Below are positions 1-7,124 of a stretch of DNA of 14,402 nt, one piece after another. The notes under the pieces are model-generated. The model did not search any database. It was not told the DNA's origin and saw only the letters and a program-made list of their open reading frames with translations. The position numbers were made by a program, and so were the translations under genes. Source of the DNA: Alistipes sp. UBA928 (lineage in GTDB: Bacteria; Bacteroidota; Bacteroidia; Bacteroidales; Rikenellaceae); contig DBDQ01000086.1 of the NCBI GenBank assembly GCA_002293665.1, forward strand, positions 1-14,402. Direction: 5' to 3'. The first letter of the stretch is position 1. Each line of letters opens with the position of its first letter.

Positions 1-2
1 GG

Positions 3-2027
3 TATCGCAACGTGCCGCTGTCGAAACAGCTCGCCTTTCGCGCCCTCGCCTCGATCGACCGCGGGGCGGCGCACGACTACCACGACGGCCGCGCCGAAGC
101 GTGGAACCACCTCGCCTATGCCAACTTCCTCACATCCCATTTTGACTCGACGCGCCTCTACATCGACAGTGTGCGCTCCATCGCCGCCGACTATCCCGGC
201 CGCGACGTGGAGGAGGCGATCACCCTCATCACCGAGGCGCGGCTCTACCTGCGCGAGTGCCGCTACGACCAGACGTTCATCATCTACGACTCCACTATAA
301 CGATCTTCAACAACCCCGTACGCCGTCTCTTCCGTACTGCCGACACCCCCCACAGCGCCCGGCGTTACGACTGGGCCCGCAGTGAATACCTGATCGGCAA
401 CGCAGTGCTCGACTACTACTATCGCCAGACGCGCCTCCCGGTTATTCTCCGTTCGCTCGACGAGGTGAAACGGCGCGAGCGGCTGCACATCGACATCACT
501 CAGCTATCCATACTCTACTACACCTACGCCGGCTCCTACGAGGTGGCGATAGCCGAGGGTGTTGAGAACATCTTCTCGGCGCTCGACAATGTGGAGACCG
601 GCCTTGCCCTGATGATAGACCCCGCATCGAGGAACGACCACAGCCTCGCCAATTTCTACCAGATCGCCGGCACGCTGATGTCGGGAACCGGCACGGCGCA
701 CTGGCTCGCCGGCCCCGACTCCACGGCGATACGCAGCCGTTTCGAGAGTTTCCGGCGCGACTGGCTCGAAGACCGGCTGGGGTGGAGCCCGCGCGAGACC
801 GCCTCGCCCGAGTTGCCGCTGCTGCTCCTGCTGCGCAGCGACTCTCTGTTCCGCACCTTCGACGACCCCTACCAGAATCTCGCCTCGGCGCTCCAGATCG
901 GCGACTACTACCTCGCCCGGGGTGATTCTCTCTCCGCCGCCGCATTCTACCGCGACGGCATAACCAACAACTCGCTCATGGCGACCCGCGGAGGCAGCGC
1001 ACCCATCTGGACGTCGCGTCTCTACAACACCCTGATCCAAAACGCCCCCGACTCTATCCGGGCCGAAACACTCAAACGGTGGTACGGGATATACACCCAC
1101 GAGAAGGCGGTTATAGACGTCAACACCGAGCGCGACTACAACACCCAGCGCGAGAGGGCCGAGGCTGAGGCGTTCGCTCGCCGGGCGTTGCTCGTGGCGG
1201 CTTTCATCCTCGTGGTGTGCGCCGTTGTGAGCGTGCTGCTCCACTATCTGTGGAAGCGCAACCGGCAGTTGCGGCAGATGCAGCGCCGGCTTATAGAGCA
1301 GAAACGAATGGAACTCCTCACCCACGTTGTGAGGGGCATATCGCACGAGCTGTCGCAGCCGTTGGGCAGCATCACGCAGACTCTCTACGACACCCGGCGC
1401 GACGTGGCCACCCTCGCCGAAGGACGCGAAAAACTATCCCCCGAGCACTACGACCAACTCGTGGCAGGCATTGCCACCGACCTCGAAGTGATAGCGCGCG
1501 GCAAGGAGGCGATCTCCGATCTGGTGACCTCGTTCCGCAACACGATCCGCGAGAATGTGGTCGACCCCGAGGCTGAGTTCAATCTCGCCGCCCGGCTCGA
1601 CGACATAGTGAAGGTGATCCGCCCCGGCATCAAGAGCAACATCACCCTCGAGGTCGACTGCCCGTCCGGCCTGGCGGTGCGCACCTACCCGCTGCTGTTC
1701 AGCCAGGTGGTGACAAATCTCGTTTCCAACGCCGGCCAGCACGCCTTCCCCGACAGCGACTCGCCGCGCGACCGCATCCGTGTGGTGTGCCGCGCCTCCG
1801 ACACCGATCTTGTGGTGAGGTGCGTCGACAACGGCATCGGCATCCCGCCCGACGAGTTGGAGCGCCTGTGCCAACCCTTCGTATCGAAGAAACGAACCAA
1901 CCTCGGCCTCGGGCTGTCGTTGGTCAAAAACATAGTCGAACAGTATATGAACGGAACGATCGTCTTCTCCTCCGACCGCGGCCTCACGGTGACGGTGACG
2001 ATCCCCGGCTGCGTTATCAGAAAATGA
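3..2027 (+). CDS. Sensor histidine kinase with TPR-like N-terminal region, 5' end cut by the window
   Basis: This is a membrane-bound sensor kinase that should autophosphorylate on a histidine and pass phosphate to the regulator encoded next. The frame is open to the window edge (codons for Y-R-N precede a GTG at 12), so the true start is probably upstream. Counting from that GTG, residues 1-370 are helical and TPR-like without a visible signal peptide, residues 391-413 are one hydrophobic membrane segment followed by basic residues, and a short coiled coil leads to the H-box RGISHELSQP with the likely phosphorylated H445. The ATPase domain has N569 and N573 (N box), DNGIGI at 606-611 (G1) and LGLGLSLVKNI from 631 (G2). 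The stop overlaps the next start as ATGA, so the two are translationally coupled. The kinase assignment is firm; the signal sensed cannot be read from the sequence. Confidence 0.93.
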   Translation, partial: YRNVPLSKQLAFRALASIDRGAAHDYHDGRAEAWNHLAYANFLTSHFDSTRLYIDSVRSIAADYPGRDVEEAITLITEARLYLRECRYDQTFIIYDSTITIFNNPVRRLFRTADTPHSARRYDWARSEYLIGNAVLDYYYRQTRLPVILRSLDEVKRRERLHIDITQLSILYYTYAGSYEVAIAEGVENIFSALDNVETGLALMIDPASRNDHSLANFYQIAGTLMSGTGTAHWLAGPDSTAIRSRFESFRRDWLEDRLGWSPRETASPELPLLLLLRSDSLFRTFDDPYQNLASALQIGDYYLARGDSLSAAAFYRDGITNNSLMATRGGSAPIWTSRLYNTLIQNAPDSIRAETLKRWYGIYTHEKAVIDVNTERDYNTQRERAEAEAFARRALLVAAFILVVCAVVSVLLHYLWKRNRQLRQMQRRLIEQKRMELLTHVVRGISHELSQPLGSITQTLYDTRRDVATLAEGREKLSPEHYDQLVAGIATDLEVIARGKEAISDLVTSFRNTIRENVVDPEAEFNLAARLDDIVKVIRPGIKSNITLEVDCPSGLAVRTYPLLFSQVVTNLVSNAGQHAFPDSDSPRDRIRVVCRASDTDLVVRCVDNGIGIPPDELERLCQPFVSKKRTNLGLGLSLVKNIVEQYMNGTIVFSSDRGLTVTVTIPGCVIRK

Positions 2028-3529
2028 AAGAGAACCCCAGCGTAACCATAATGATCGTCGACGACAGCGACGCCTTCCGCGAGACGCTCGAGAGGCGCTT
2101 TGCGCGCAACCGCTTCGATCCGCAAACCCCCTATCGCACCATAACCGCGGCCAGTGCCGCCGAAGCGATAGAGAAAATCTCGGCGTGGGACGGCCCCATC
2201 GACGCTTTCCTTGTCGACATACGCATGGAGAGCGACCATGCCGGCATCACCCTCATTGAGTACATTCGCCGTAAGGAACGTTTCCGCTCGTCGCCCATAG
2301 TGGTGATCACGGGCCAGCCGGGCGAGTACTCCGAGCAGCGCATAGAACGCGAGCACCTGATCCACGGCTACATCGACAAGTCCGACGACGTCGACGTGGT
2401 GGAACGCGTGCGCTCCATCGTAGCCCAGCACCGCATAGCCCGCCGCGGCGAGCAGGCCCGCCTGCGCGACGACGTAGAACGACTGATGGGCGTGTGCCCC
2501 GCCATGCAAAGACTCTACGAACAGGTCGAAAATTGCAGCCGCACCGAGCACCCCGTAATCTACATCGACGGCGAGACGGGAACGGGCAAAACCCTCATCG
2601 CCGAGTACTTCCACAACCTCGCGGGCCACGGCGGCCCCTTCATCGACTACAACTGCTCGTCGCCCGTTGGCGCTGACGAAAATATCCTCAAAAGCATCCT
2701 CTTCGGCTCGCGCAAAGGCTTTCTCGCCGCCGACCACCGCGGCAACGAAGGGCTCATAGCCCAGGCCGAGGGAGGGACGCTCTTTCTCGACGAGTTCCAG
2801 AATGTGAGTGCCGACGTGCAGGCCATGCTCATCAAGGTGATCGAGAGCCGCGAGTACCGCTCGCTCGGGTCGGAGGAGACGCGCCGCTGCAACGTCAACT
2901 TCCTGTTGGCCGGCAACCGCAACATCGAAGAGTTGGTGCGCGGCGGGGCGATACGCGAAGACTTCTACTTCCGCATACTCGACGTGCTGAAGGTGCCTCC
3001 TCTACGCCGCCGCCGCGAGGACATCCCCGCCTTCATCAACCGCTTCCTTCAAGAGAGCAATCGCCGCCTCCACAAATACGTCTCGATCTCGGCCTCGGCC
3101 GTTGCCCGCATGGAGGACTACGACTGGCCCGGCAACGTGCGCCAGCTCAAGAACGTGGTCGAGAGGGCCGTGCTCCACAGCCGCGGATTCGAGATCACCG
3201 AGGCCGACCTGCGCCTCGGTGGTGGAAATGCCCACGGCGGCTTTGGCTACACAGAAACGGGTCGCGAAGGCACCGGAGGTGAGGGTGGGGGAGGCGACTT
3301 TATGACCGACCTCGCCGCACTGATCGACCGCTACGCCGACCAAAACCGCGATATCATCAACTCTAAAAACCCTAAAGATAGGGGGGTGTTCGTCGACTTC
3401 GACGCCTACCGCCGTCTCCTCCCGCGCATGGTGATGGAGGCCACCGGCGGCAACAAAAAAGCCACCGCCCAACTCCTCGGCCTCACCATAGAGCAACTCG
3501 CCACCCTGATCAAATCCACCGGAAAATAG
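2024..3529 (+). CDS. NtrC-architecture response regulator (REC, AAA+, Fis-type HTH)
   Basis: This is the partner regulator of the preceding kinase, 501 aa from the ATG that overlaps the kinase stop. The REC domain (1-130) has acidic D13/D14, phosphoacceptor D65 in LVDIRM, T96 and K119. The AAA+ domain (about 150-390) has Walker A GETGTGKT at 183-190, Walker B GGTLFLDE ending at 257, and the REDFYFR and PPLRRRREDI motifs of enhancer-binding proteins. A Gly-rich linker (about 399-424) leads to a C-terminal Fis-type HTH (EATGGNKKATAQLLGL, 472-487). The sigma-54 contact loop, normally GAFTGA, reads GFLAAD at 232-237. The family usually opens sigma-54 promoters, but this loop makes that doubtful. 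The reading frame stays open upstream of 2024, but the ATGA overlap and the REC start fix the start here. Confidence 0.93.
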   Translation: MKENPSVTIMIVDDSDAFRETLERRFARNRFDPQTPYRTITAASAAEAIEKISAWDGPIDAFLVDIRMESDHAGITLIEYIRRKERFRSSPIVVITGQPGEYSEQRIEREHLIHGYIDKSDDVDVVERVRSIVAQHRIARRGEQARLRDDVERLMGVCPAMQRLYEQVENCSRTEHPVIYIDGETGTGKTLIAEYFHNLAGHGGPFIDYNCSSPVGADENILKSILFGSRKGFLAADHRGNEGLIAQAEGGTLFLDEFQNVSADVQAMLIKVIESREYRSLGSEETRRCNVNFLLAGNRNIEELVRGGAIREDFYFRILDVLKVPPLRRRREDIPAFINRFLQESNRRLHKYVSISASAVARMEDYDWPGNVRQLKNVVERAVLHSRGFEITEADLRLGGGNAHGGFGYTETGREGTGGEGGGGDFMTDLAALIDRYADQNRDIINSKNPKDRGVFVDFDAYRRLLPRMVMEATGGNKKATAQLLGLTIEQLATLIKSTGK

Positions 3530-3551
3530 GGAGCAAAAATCCGGCAATAGT

Positions 3552-3576
3552 TGTGATTTCACACTGTGATTTCACA
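3552..3576. promoter_or_regulatory. Two tandem TGTGATTTCACA palindromes, candidate regulator binding sites
   Basis: The 12-bp palindrome TGTGATTTCACA (5-bp arms around TT) occurs at 3552-3563 and again at 3565-3576, a 13-bp repeat period. A further inverted pair, TTTTCAC (3580-3586) and GTGAAAA (3622-3628), lies downstream, as does TTGCC-N5-GGCAA at 3588-3602. The sites sit just after the response regulator gene and about 60-80 bp before a -24/-12-like box, the usual position of an enhancer for an NtrC-type protein. Binding by the neighbouring regulator is inferred. Confidence 0.5.
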
Positions 3577-3631
3577 GTCTTTTCACGTTGCCCATTTGGC
3601 AATGTGCTGTATGCCAGTGAAGTGAAAATCA

Positions 3632-3647
3632 TGGCCCGCAGTTTGGT
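3632..3647 (+). promoter_or_regulatory. Candidate sigma-54-like -24/-12 promoter for the envelope genes
   Basis: TGGCCCG-CAGT-TTGGT fits the consensus TGGCACG-N4-TTGC(A/T) at all fixed positions except one A-to-C change in the -24 half and the invariant -12 C, which is G. The start codon of the next gene is 40 bp downstream. No -7 box of the TAnnTTTG type is visible between 3530 and 3686. The altered -12 base and the degenerate GAFTGA loop of the nearby regulator both argue for caution. Confidence 0.3.
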
Positions 3648-3686
3648 ATAGAGAGGGTAGAGACAACCTCAAAAAAACTGAAGACC

Positions 3687-3980
3687 ATGAAAAAGCTCAT
3701 TTTGATCCTCTCCGCAGTGTTCGCAGCACTGGCCATGCAAAGTTGCAGCGCCACGTTCCACGCCTCGCATCGCCACCCCGTTCCTCCGCGCCACATCGCC
3801 CGCGTCGACGTCCACGTCGGCCACCATCCCCAAGCCGGGAAGCACGCGAGGAGATACCGCAAATACCCGCGCCACGCACGCAGCCATCGCCGCGACTACC
3901 GCAACTATGGCATGCGTCCCGGCGCTCCCGTGCCTCCGCGCCACTCCAATCCCGTTCCACCCCGTCGTCCCCGTCACTAA
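3687..3980 (+). CDS. Small His/Arg/Pro-rich lipoprotein
   Basis: I do not recognise a family. The 97-aa product starts with a lipoprotein signal (MKK, hydrophobic stretch, lipobox AMQSC with C20 as the likely lipidated residue). The rest is strongly basic and low-complexity, rich in His, Arg, Pro and Tyr, with the motif PVPPR(H/R) three times (near residues 31, 81 and 89). No acidic residues follow C20, so there is no surface-export signal of the K(D/E)2 type, and a periplasm-facing anchor is possible. A role in binding anionic polymers such as LPS, peptidoglycan or nucleic acid is only a thought from its charge. The next gene starts 23 bp later and is probably in the same operon. Confidence 0.7.
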   Translation: MKKLILILSAVFAALAMQSCSATFHASHRHPVPPRHIARVDVHVGHHPQAGKHARRYRKYPRHARSHRRDYRNYGMRPGAPVPPRHSNPVPPRRPRH

Positions 3981-4003
3981 TTAACCTTCAAAAAACTAAC
4001 GCA

Positions 4004-4645
4004 ATGAAAAAGATTATCCTGACCCTCGCACTCCTCGCCGCCACGGCCGCCACTACGCAAACCCTCGCACAGCAGAAAAATCCCCGCTGGTGGGCAGGCG
4101 GAAGCATCGGGTTCAACTCGAGCGAGGCATCCGGCAACATCAACTCCGAAAGCAACTCATTCTCCATCGCACCCGAGGTGGTCTACAATTTCTCCGACCG
4201 TTGGGGGGCCGGTCTCCGGCTCGGGGTCTACACATTCGACTCCGAAAGACACGGCGACGGTATCGAAGAAGATACGCGCGGTTTCAGCGTTGCTCCGTTC
4301 GCCCGTTACAGTTTCGCAAGATGGAGAGGGGTCACCTTCTTTGCCGACGGCGGCCTGATCTACTCGTCGTCCGACGACGAAGGGCACAATGACGGAAACT
4401 ACTCGACCGTCGAGCAGCGCCGCATAGGCCTCTTCGTCGACCCCGGATTCTCGGTGCGCATCTCTCGCCACCTCGCAATGACAGCCCGCACCAACATCTT
4501 CACCGCGGGTTACTCGGCCCACAGAACCTCGTCATACGGCGCAGCGAACGAAACTCTGAGTTGGAACGCCAAGGTCAACTCGCCATTCAGCGTCGACGAC
4601 TTCCTCGGCAGTTTCACCCTCGGATTCTCCCTCACGTTCGATTGA
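4004..4645 (+). CDS. Outer-membrane beta-barrel protein
   Basis: The 213-aa product has a signal peptide (MKKIILTLALLAATAA..., probable cleavage after TLAQ near residue 23) followed by alternating polar/hydrophobic strands rich in aromatic residues and Gly. It ends in an amphipathic strand (FTLGFSLTFD) like the C-terminal signal of barrel proteins, although the last residue is D rather than F. The size fits a small 8-strand barrel of the OmpX/OmpA-like or general Bacteroidota porin-family type. The frame is open further upstream (an in-frame start at 3743 exists), but that would overlap the lipoprotein gene and bury the signal peptide, so the ATG at 4004 is chosen. Its function beyond being an envelope protein is not visible. 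Confidence 0.82.
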   Translation: MKKIILTLALLAATAATTQTLAQQKNPRWWAGGSIGFNSSEASGNINSESNSFSIAPEVVYNFSDRWGAGLRLGVYTFDSERHGDGIEEDTRGFSVAPFARYSFARWRGVTFFADGGLIYSSSDDEGHNDGNYSTVEQRRIGLFVDPGFSVRISRHLAMTARTNIFTAGYSAHRTSSYGAANETLSWNAKVNSPFSVDDFLGSFTLGFSLTFD

Positions 4646-4710
4646 AAAACACAGCTTCACGTTCCAGAAATTAGCAAATCGCATAATTGACCCAATAAAA
4701 ACAAAAAGCC

Positions 4711-5256
4711 ATGAAAAAGTTGATATTTCTATTCGCAGCAGCAACCCTCGCCCTCACCTCATGCGAAGGCCCGATGGGCCCTCCGGGGCCGCAGGGCATG
4801 CCCGGCCAAAACGGCCAGGATGGTCAGGATGGCCGCGACGGACAGAATGGACAGAACGGCCGCGACGGAGAGGGCACCAACTGGTTCAAAACGAATCCGA
4901 TCACCATCAGGACAAGAGATTGGCAATTGGACGGCAATGCGGGCGATCTGAACAGTTACTACTATTGCAAGGTGCGGGTACCCCAACTCACGCAGCACAT
5001 CTACAACACCGGATCGGTGGTGGCCTACATCGAGAATTTGGACGGTAAGAAGAACGGCATGCCGTTCGTGTATCATCGCGGCGACGTGGGGAAAAACGGT
5101 GAGGACATACTGTGGACCGAGACCTACGATTTCGACTTCTATGTCGAAGACTCTACCGGAGGTTGGGTCACGTTCTACCTCACCTATTCCGATTTCAATA
5201 CGCAAGTCAACCCCGAAGAGGACAAAACATTCTACATCGTAGCATTCTGGCAATAG
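4711..5256 (+). CDS. Collagen-like lipoprotein with Gly-X-Y repeats
   Basis: The 181-aa product has a lipoprotein signal with lipobox LTSC (C18). Directly after it come about 12 uninterrupted Gly-X-Y triplets (residues 20-55), first proline-rich (GPMGPPGPQGMP), then GQD/GRD/GQN repeats. Such a tract predicts a trimeric collagen-like stalk anchored in the membrane. Residues 56-181 are a compact beta-rich domain with many Tyr and Trp and no family I recognise. The DNA of the tract is itself repetitive (4765-4875) and could change length by slippage. The gene lies 65 bp after the barrel gene with no promoter seen between, and a strong terminator follows, so it closes the envelope operon. Confidence 0.85.
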   Translation: MKKLIFLFAAATLALTSCEGPMGPPGPQGMPGQNGQDGQDGRDGQNGQNGRDGEGTNWFKTNPITIRTRDWQLDGNAGDLNSYYYCKVRVPQLTQHIYNTGSVVAYIENLDGKKNGMPFVYHRGDVGKNGEDILWTETYDFDFYVEDSTGGWVTFYLTYSDFNTQVNPEEDKTFYIVAFWQ

Positions 5257-5277
5257 GGACTGACCGACGGAATGCAC

Positions 5278-5313
5278 ACAGCGCAGGGCACAACGTCCTG
5301 CGCTGTTCTTTTT
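5278..5313 (+). terminator. Intrinsic terminator after the collagen-like lipoprotein gene
   Basis: A perfect 10-bp stem (ACAGCGCAGG at 5278-5287 with CCTGCGCTGT at 5297-5306) and a 9-nt loop are followed at once by TCTTTTT. It lies 22 bp after the stop of the lipoprotein gene and separates it from the transporter promoter. Confidence 0.9.
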
Positions 5314-5320
5314 GCGCAGT

Positions 5321-5350
5321 TTTGCAAATCGCGAAAATATGCTACCTTTG
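5321..5350 (+). promoter_or_regulatory. Bacteroidota-type promoter of the NSS transporter gene
   Basis: TTTG (5321-5324), an 18-bp spacer and TACCTTTG (5343-5350) match the -33/-7 consensus TTTG...TAnnTTTG. Transcription would start near 5357, about 32 nt before the ATG at 5389. Confidence 0.8.
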
Positions 5351-5388
5351 CGACTTCACCCACTGTAAAGATTCTTAGTCACAACACA

Positions 5389-6660
5389 ATGCACTCACCG
5401 AGGGGTTCATTCACAAGCCGTTTCGGCGCCACGGTCGCGGTAGGCGGCTCGGTGGTCGGATTGGGCAATATCTGGCGCTTCCCCTACGTGGCGGGCGAGA
5501 ACGGCGGTGCGGCTTTCATCGTGGTCTACATTCTGATGAGCTTTCTGGTGGCGGTACCCATCATGCTCTCCGAGCTCTCGATCGGCCGTGAGGCGCGGCG
5601 CTCGCTCCACGGCGCAATGGCGCGTCTTTCTCCGGGCCGTCCGTGGAAGTTCACGGGTACGCTCGGAGTGGTGACGGCATTGGTCATCGTATCGTTCTAC
5701 TGCGTTGTGGCTGGCTGGGCCCTCAATTTTCTGGGACGGTCGGTGGTCGACGACTTCGCGGGTCGCTCGATCGGCGAGATCACCGGTGGCCTGCGCGCAT
5801 TCATCGACAGCGGGTGGAAACCCGTGCTGTGGATGTCGGTCTTTCTGGGTCTCACGGCGGGCATAGTGTGGTTCGGCGTCGAGAAAGGCATCGAGCGGTT
5901 CAACAAAATACTGATGCCACTACTGGTGCTGATGCTCGTGGGGCTCGGGGTCAACTCGCTCTTCATGGAGGGTTTCCGCGAGGGGATGGCTTTCGTACTC
6001 AAACCCGACTTCTCGAAGATCGACGGCGCGGTGGTGTTCCAGGCGCTGGGCCAGGCATTCTTCTCGCTGAGCATCGGCATGGGAGCGATGACGGTCTACG
6101 GCTCGTATGTGAAACGCGACGAGAGCCTGCCGCGCATAGCTGGCACCGTGGCCATCTCCGACGTCTGCATCGCCATACTCTCGGGCATCGCCATCTTCCC
6201 GGCGGTCTTCACCTTCGACATAAACCCCACCTCGGGCCCCGAACTCGTCTTCATGACCCTGCCCGGAATATTCCAACAGATGCCGGGCGGATATTGGGTC
6301 TCCATAGCTTTCTTCTCGATACTTTTCATGGCCGCCATCACCTCGTCGGTGTCGCTGATGGAGGCCATAGTTGCCTGGCTCATGGAGGAGTTCCGCATGT
6401 CGCGCCGCCGCGCACTTGCCATGGCCACAGGCACTGTTTTCGCATTGGGCACTCTGTGCGCCGTCTCGCAGGTCGAGGGCTCGCGGCTCAGGGTCTTGGG
6501 CATGGACATCTTCGACCTGTTCGACAAAACTTCTTCGACGGTGCTCATGCCCCTCGGCGCACTGCTGATCGTGGTGTTCGCGGGCTGGGTGATGGACGGG
6601 GCGATGCTGCGGGGCCAACTGACGAGTATGGGGCACAGTTCCAAGCGTCTTAATTCTTAA
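5389..6660 (+). CDS. Sodium-dependent transporter, NSS (neurotransmitter:sodium symporter) family
   Basis: This is an inner-membrane symporter expected to import an amino acid or related small molecule with Na+. The 423-aa protein carries the family signature in TM1 (GLGNIWRFPYVAGENGGAAF from residue 24), including the sodium-site region AVGGSVVGLGN. Other conserved regions are TM6 (GQAFFSLSIGMGAMTVYGSY, 221-240) and the TM8 S/T cluster ITSSVSLME (317-325). The hydrophobic segments fit the 11-12 TM LeuT fold; a short C-terminus is usual in bacterial members such as MhsT. The frame extends upstream to 5272, but that start lies before the terminator and promoter, so the ATG at 5389 is used. The substrate cannot be told. 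The next feature is the presumed prophage end. Confidence 0.95.
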   Translation: MHSPRGSFTSRFGATVAVGGSVVGLGNIWRFPYVAGENGGAAFIVVYILMSFLVAVPIMLSELSIGREARRSLHGAMARLSPGRPWKFTGTLGVVTALVIVSFYCVVAGWALNFLGRSVVDDFAGRSIGEITGGLRAFIDSGWKPVLWMSVFLGLTAGIVWFGVEKGIERFNKILMPLLVLMLVGLGVNSLFMEGFREGMAFVLKPDFSKIDGAVVFQALGQAFFSLSIGMGAMTVYGSYVKRDESLPRIAGTVAISDVCIAILSGIAIFPAVFTFDINPTSGPELVFMTLPGIFQQMPGGYWVSIAFFSILFMAAITSSVSLMEAIVAWLMEEFRMSRRRALAMATGTVFALGTLCAVSQVEGSRLRVLGMDIFDLFDKTSSTVLMPLGALLIVVFAGWVMDGAMLRGQLTSMGHSSKRLNS

Positions 6661-6720
6661 GAGGTAGAAACCTTGTAATAAGTGCTGATATTCAGGTATT
6701 TAATAGGGATTTGCGAGAGG

Positions 6721-6734
6721 TGTTCGGTTATTTC
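6721..6734 (+). other. Candidate left terminus of the prophage (5'-TG end plus repeat motif)
   Basis: Mu-type elements begin with 5'-TG next to a transposase site. TGTTCGGTTATTTC begins with TG, and its 10-mer CGGTTATTTC recurs exactly at 7289-7298, with relatives GGTTAATTC at 7207 and TGTTAATTC at 7300. If this is the end, the adjoining host bases AGAGG (6716-6720) would be the 5-bp target duplication. This is inference; the right end needed to prove it is outside the window. Confidence 0.25.
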
Positions 6735-6757
6735 CAAACGTCCCTGTGTTTGAATTT

Positions 6758-6809
6758 GCTTTAATTCTGCTTTAATCACCGGGGGCGATCATTTTAATCA
6801 TGCTTTAAT
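6758..6809 (+). repeat. Four GCTTTAAT-type repeats on an exact 11-bp lattice
   Basis: GCTTTAAT occurs at 6758, 6769 and 6802, and ATTTTAAT at 6791. The start-to-start distances are 11, 22 and 11 bp, so all lie on one face of the helix, with one lattice position (6780) empty. Such phasing suggests a protein-binding array or intrinsic bending, possibly for transposition at the phage end. Confidence 0.7.
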
Positions 6810-6835
6810 CGGGCTTGCATCAGCGGGCAAAATCG

Positions 6836-6855
6836 GGCGGCGACGCCTTTTTTTT
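6836..6855 (+). terminator. Possible terminator: short GC hairpin with T8 tract
   Basis: GGCG (6836-6839), a GCGA tetraloop and CGCC (6844-6847) are followed by eight T residues. The stem is only 4 bp (5 with a G-U pair) but has a stable GNRA-type loop. It could end readthrough from the transporter gene 176 bp upstream, or block transcription entering the prophage. Confidence 0.45.
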
Positions 6856-6932
6856 ATGCCCATACGCCCCACATCGAGCGAGAAAATCGGCGCGACGCGC
6901 ATTTTAAGGCCCATTTCGACCCGCCGACACCA

Positions 6933-6963
6933 CAAAGGTAGTCATTCTATCGAAACCACCAAA
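6933..6963 (-). promoter_or_regulatory. Consensus leftward promoter inside the prophage end
   Basis: On the minus strand TTTG (6963-6960), a 19-bp spacer and TACCTTTG (6940-6933) match the -33/-7 consensus of Bacteroidota without a mismatch. Transcription would start near 6926 and run left, out of the element and antisense to the transporter gene. No credible open frame follows, so a small or antisense RNA is possible. Confidence 0.55.
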
Positions 6964-7083
6964 CAACGCCTAAAAAACGCTCCGTTTTGCGCCCACGATC
7001 GCCCCGAAAATGGGCGGTTCCGCATGGCGTGTGCGCTCTCGAAATCGGGCCAAAAACGCCCTCGAAAATCGACTGCGGGAGCA

Positions 7084-7105
7084 AGAGGGGGAACAGAGGG
7101 GGAAC
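7084..7105 (+). repeat. Perfect 11-bp tandem duplication
   Basis: AGAGGGGGAAC at 7084-7094 is repeated exactly and without a gap at 7095-7105. The period equals that of the GCTTTAAT array, so the two sites face the same side of the helix. Confidence 0.85.
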
Positions 7106-7124
7106 AAAATCGGGATTCAAAAGT

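Larger units (their letters stand above)
6829..7114 (+). repeat. Six dispersed copies of an (A)AAATCGGGC-like motif
   Basis: Copies start at 6829 (AAAATCGGGCGG), 6883 (AAAATCGGCGCG), 7007 (AAAATGGGCGG), 7042 (AAATCGGGCC), 7065 (AAAATCGACTG) and 7106 (AAAATCGGGATT). An inverted relative, GGCCCATTTCG, lies at 6909-6919. The first two share a longer context including GCGACGC. Irregular spacing and density in a gene-free phage end suggest binding sites for the transposase or repressor. Confidence 0.55.

Noticed and set aside
1787..2023. 79-residue N-terminal extension of the response regulator
   Set aside because: It overlaps the end of the histidine kinase gene in another frame and has a low-complexity Arg-rich product. 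The ATGA overlap and the REC domain start fix 2024.
1685..2737. Long antisense open frame across the kinase/regulator junction (350 codons)
   Set aside because: It is a shadow frame of G+C-rich coding DNA: the product has no domain, and both genes on the other strand have clear ones. The same holds for antisense frames at 504-1346, 5920-6636, 11051-11848, 11900-12511 and 12973-13668.
3743..4003. N-terminal extension of the beta-barrel protein
   Set aside because: It overlaps the lipoprotein gene in another frame and would put the signal peptide in the middle of the protein.
5272..5388. Upstream start at 5272 extending the NSS transporter by 39 residues
   Set aside because: The extension runs through a strong terminator hairpin and the promoter at 5321-5350. 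The conserved N-terminus of the family begins just after the ATG at 5389.
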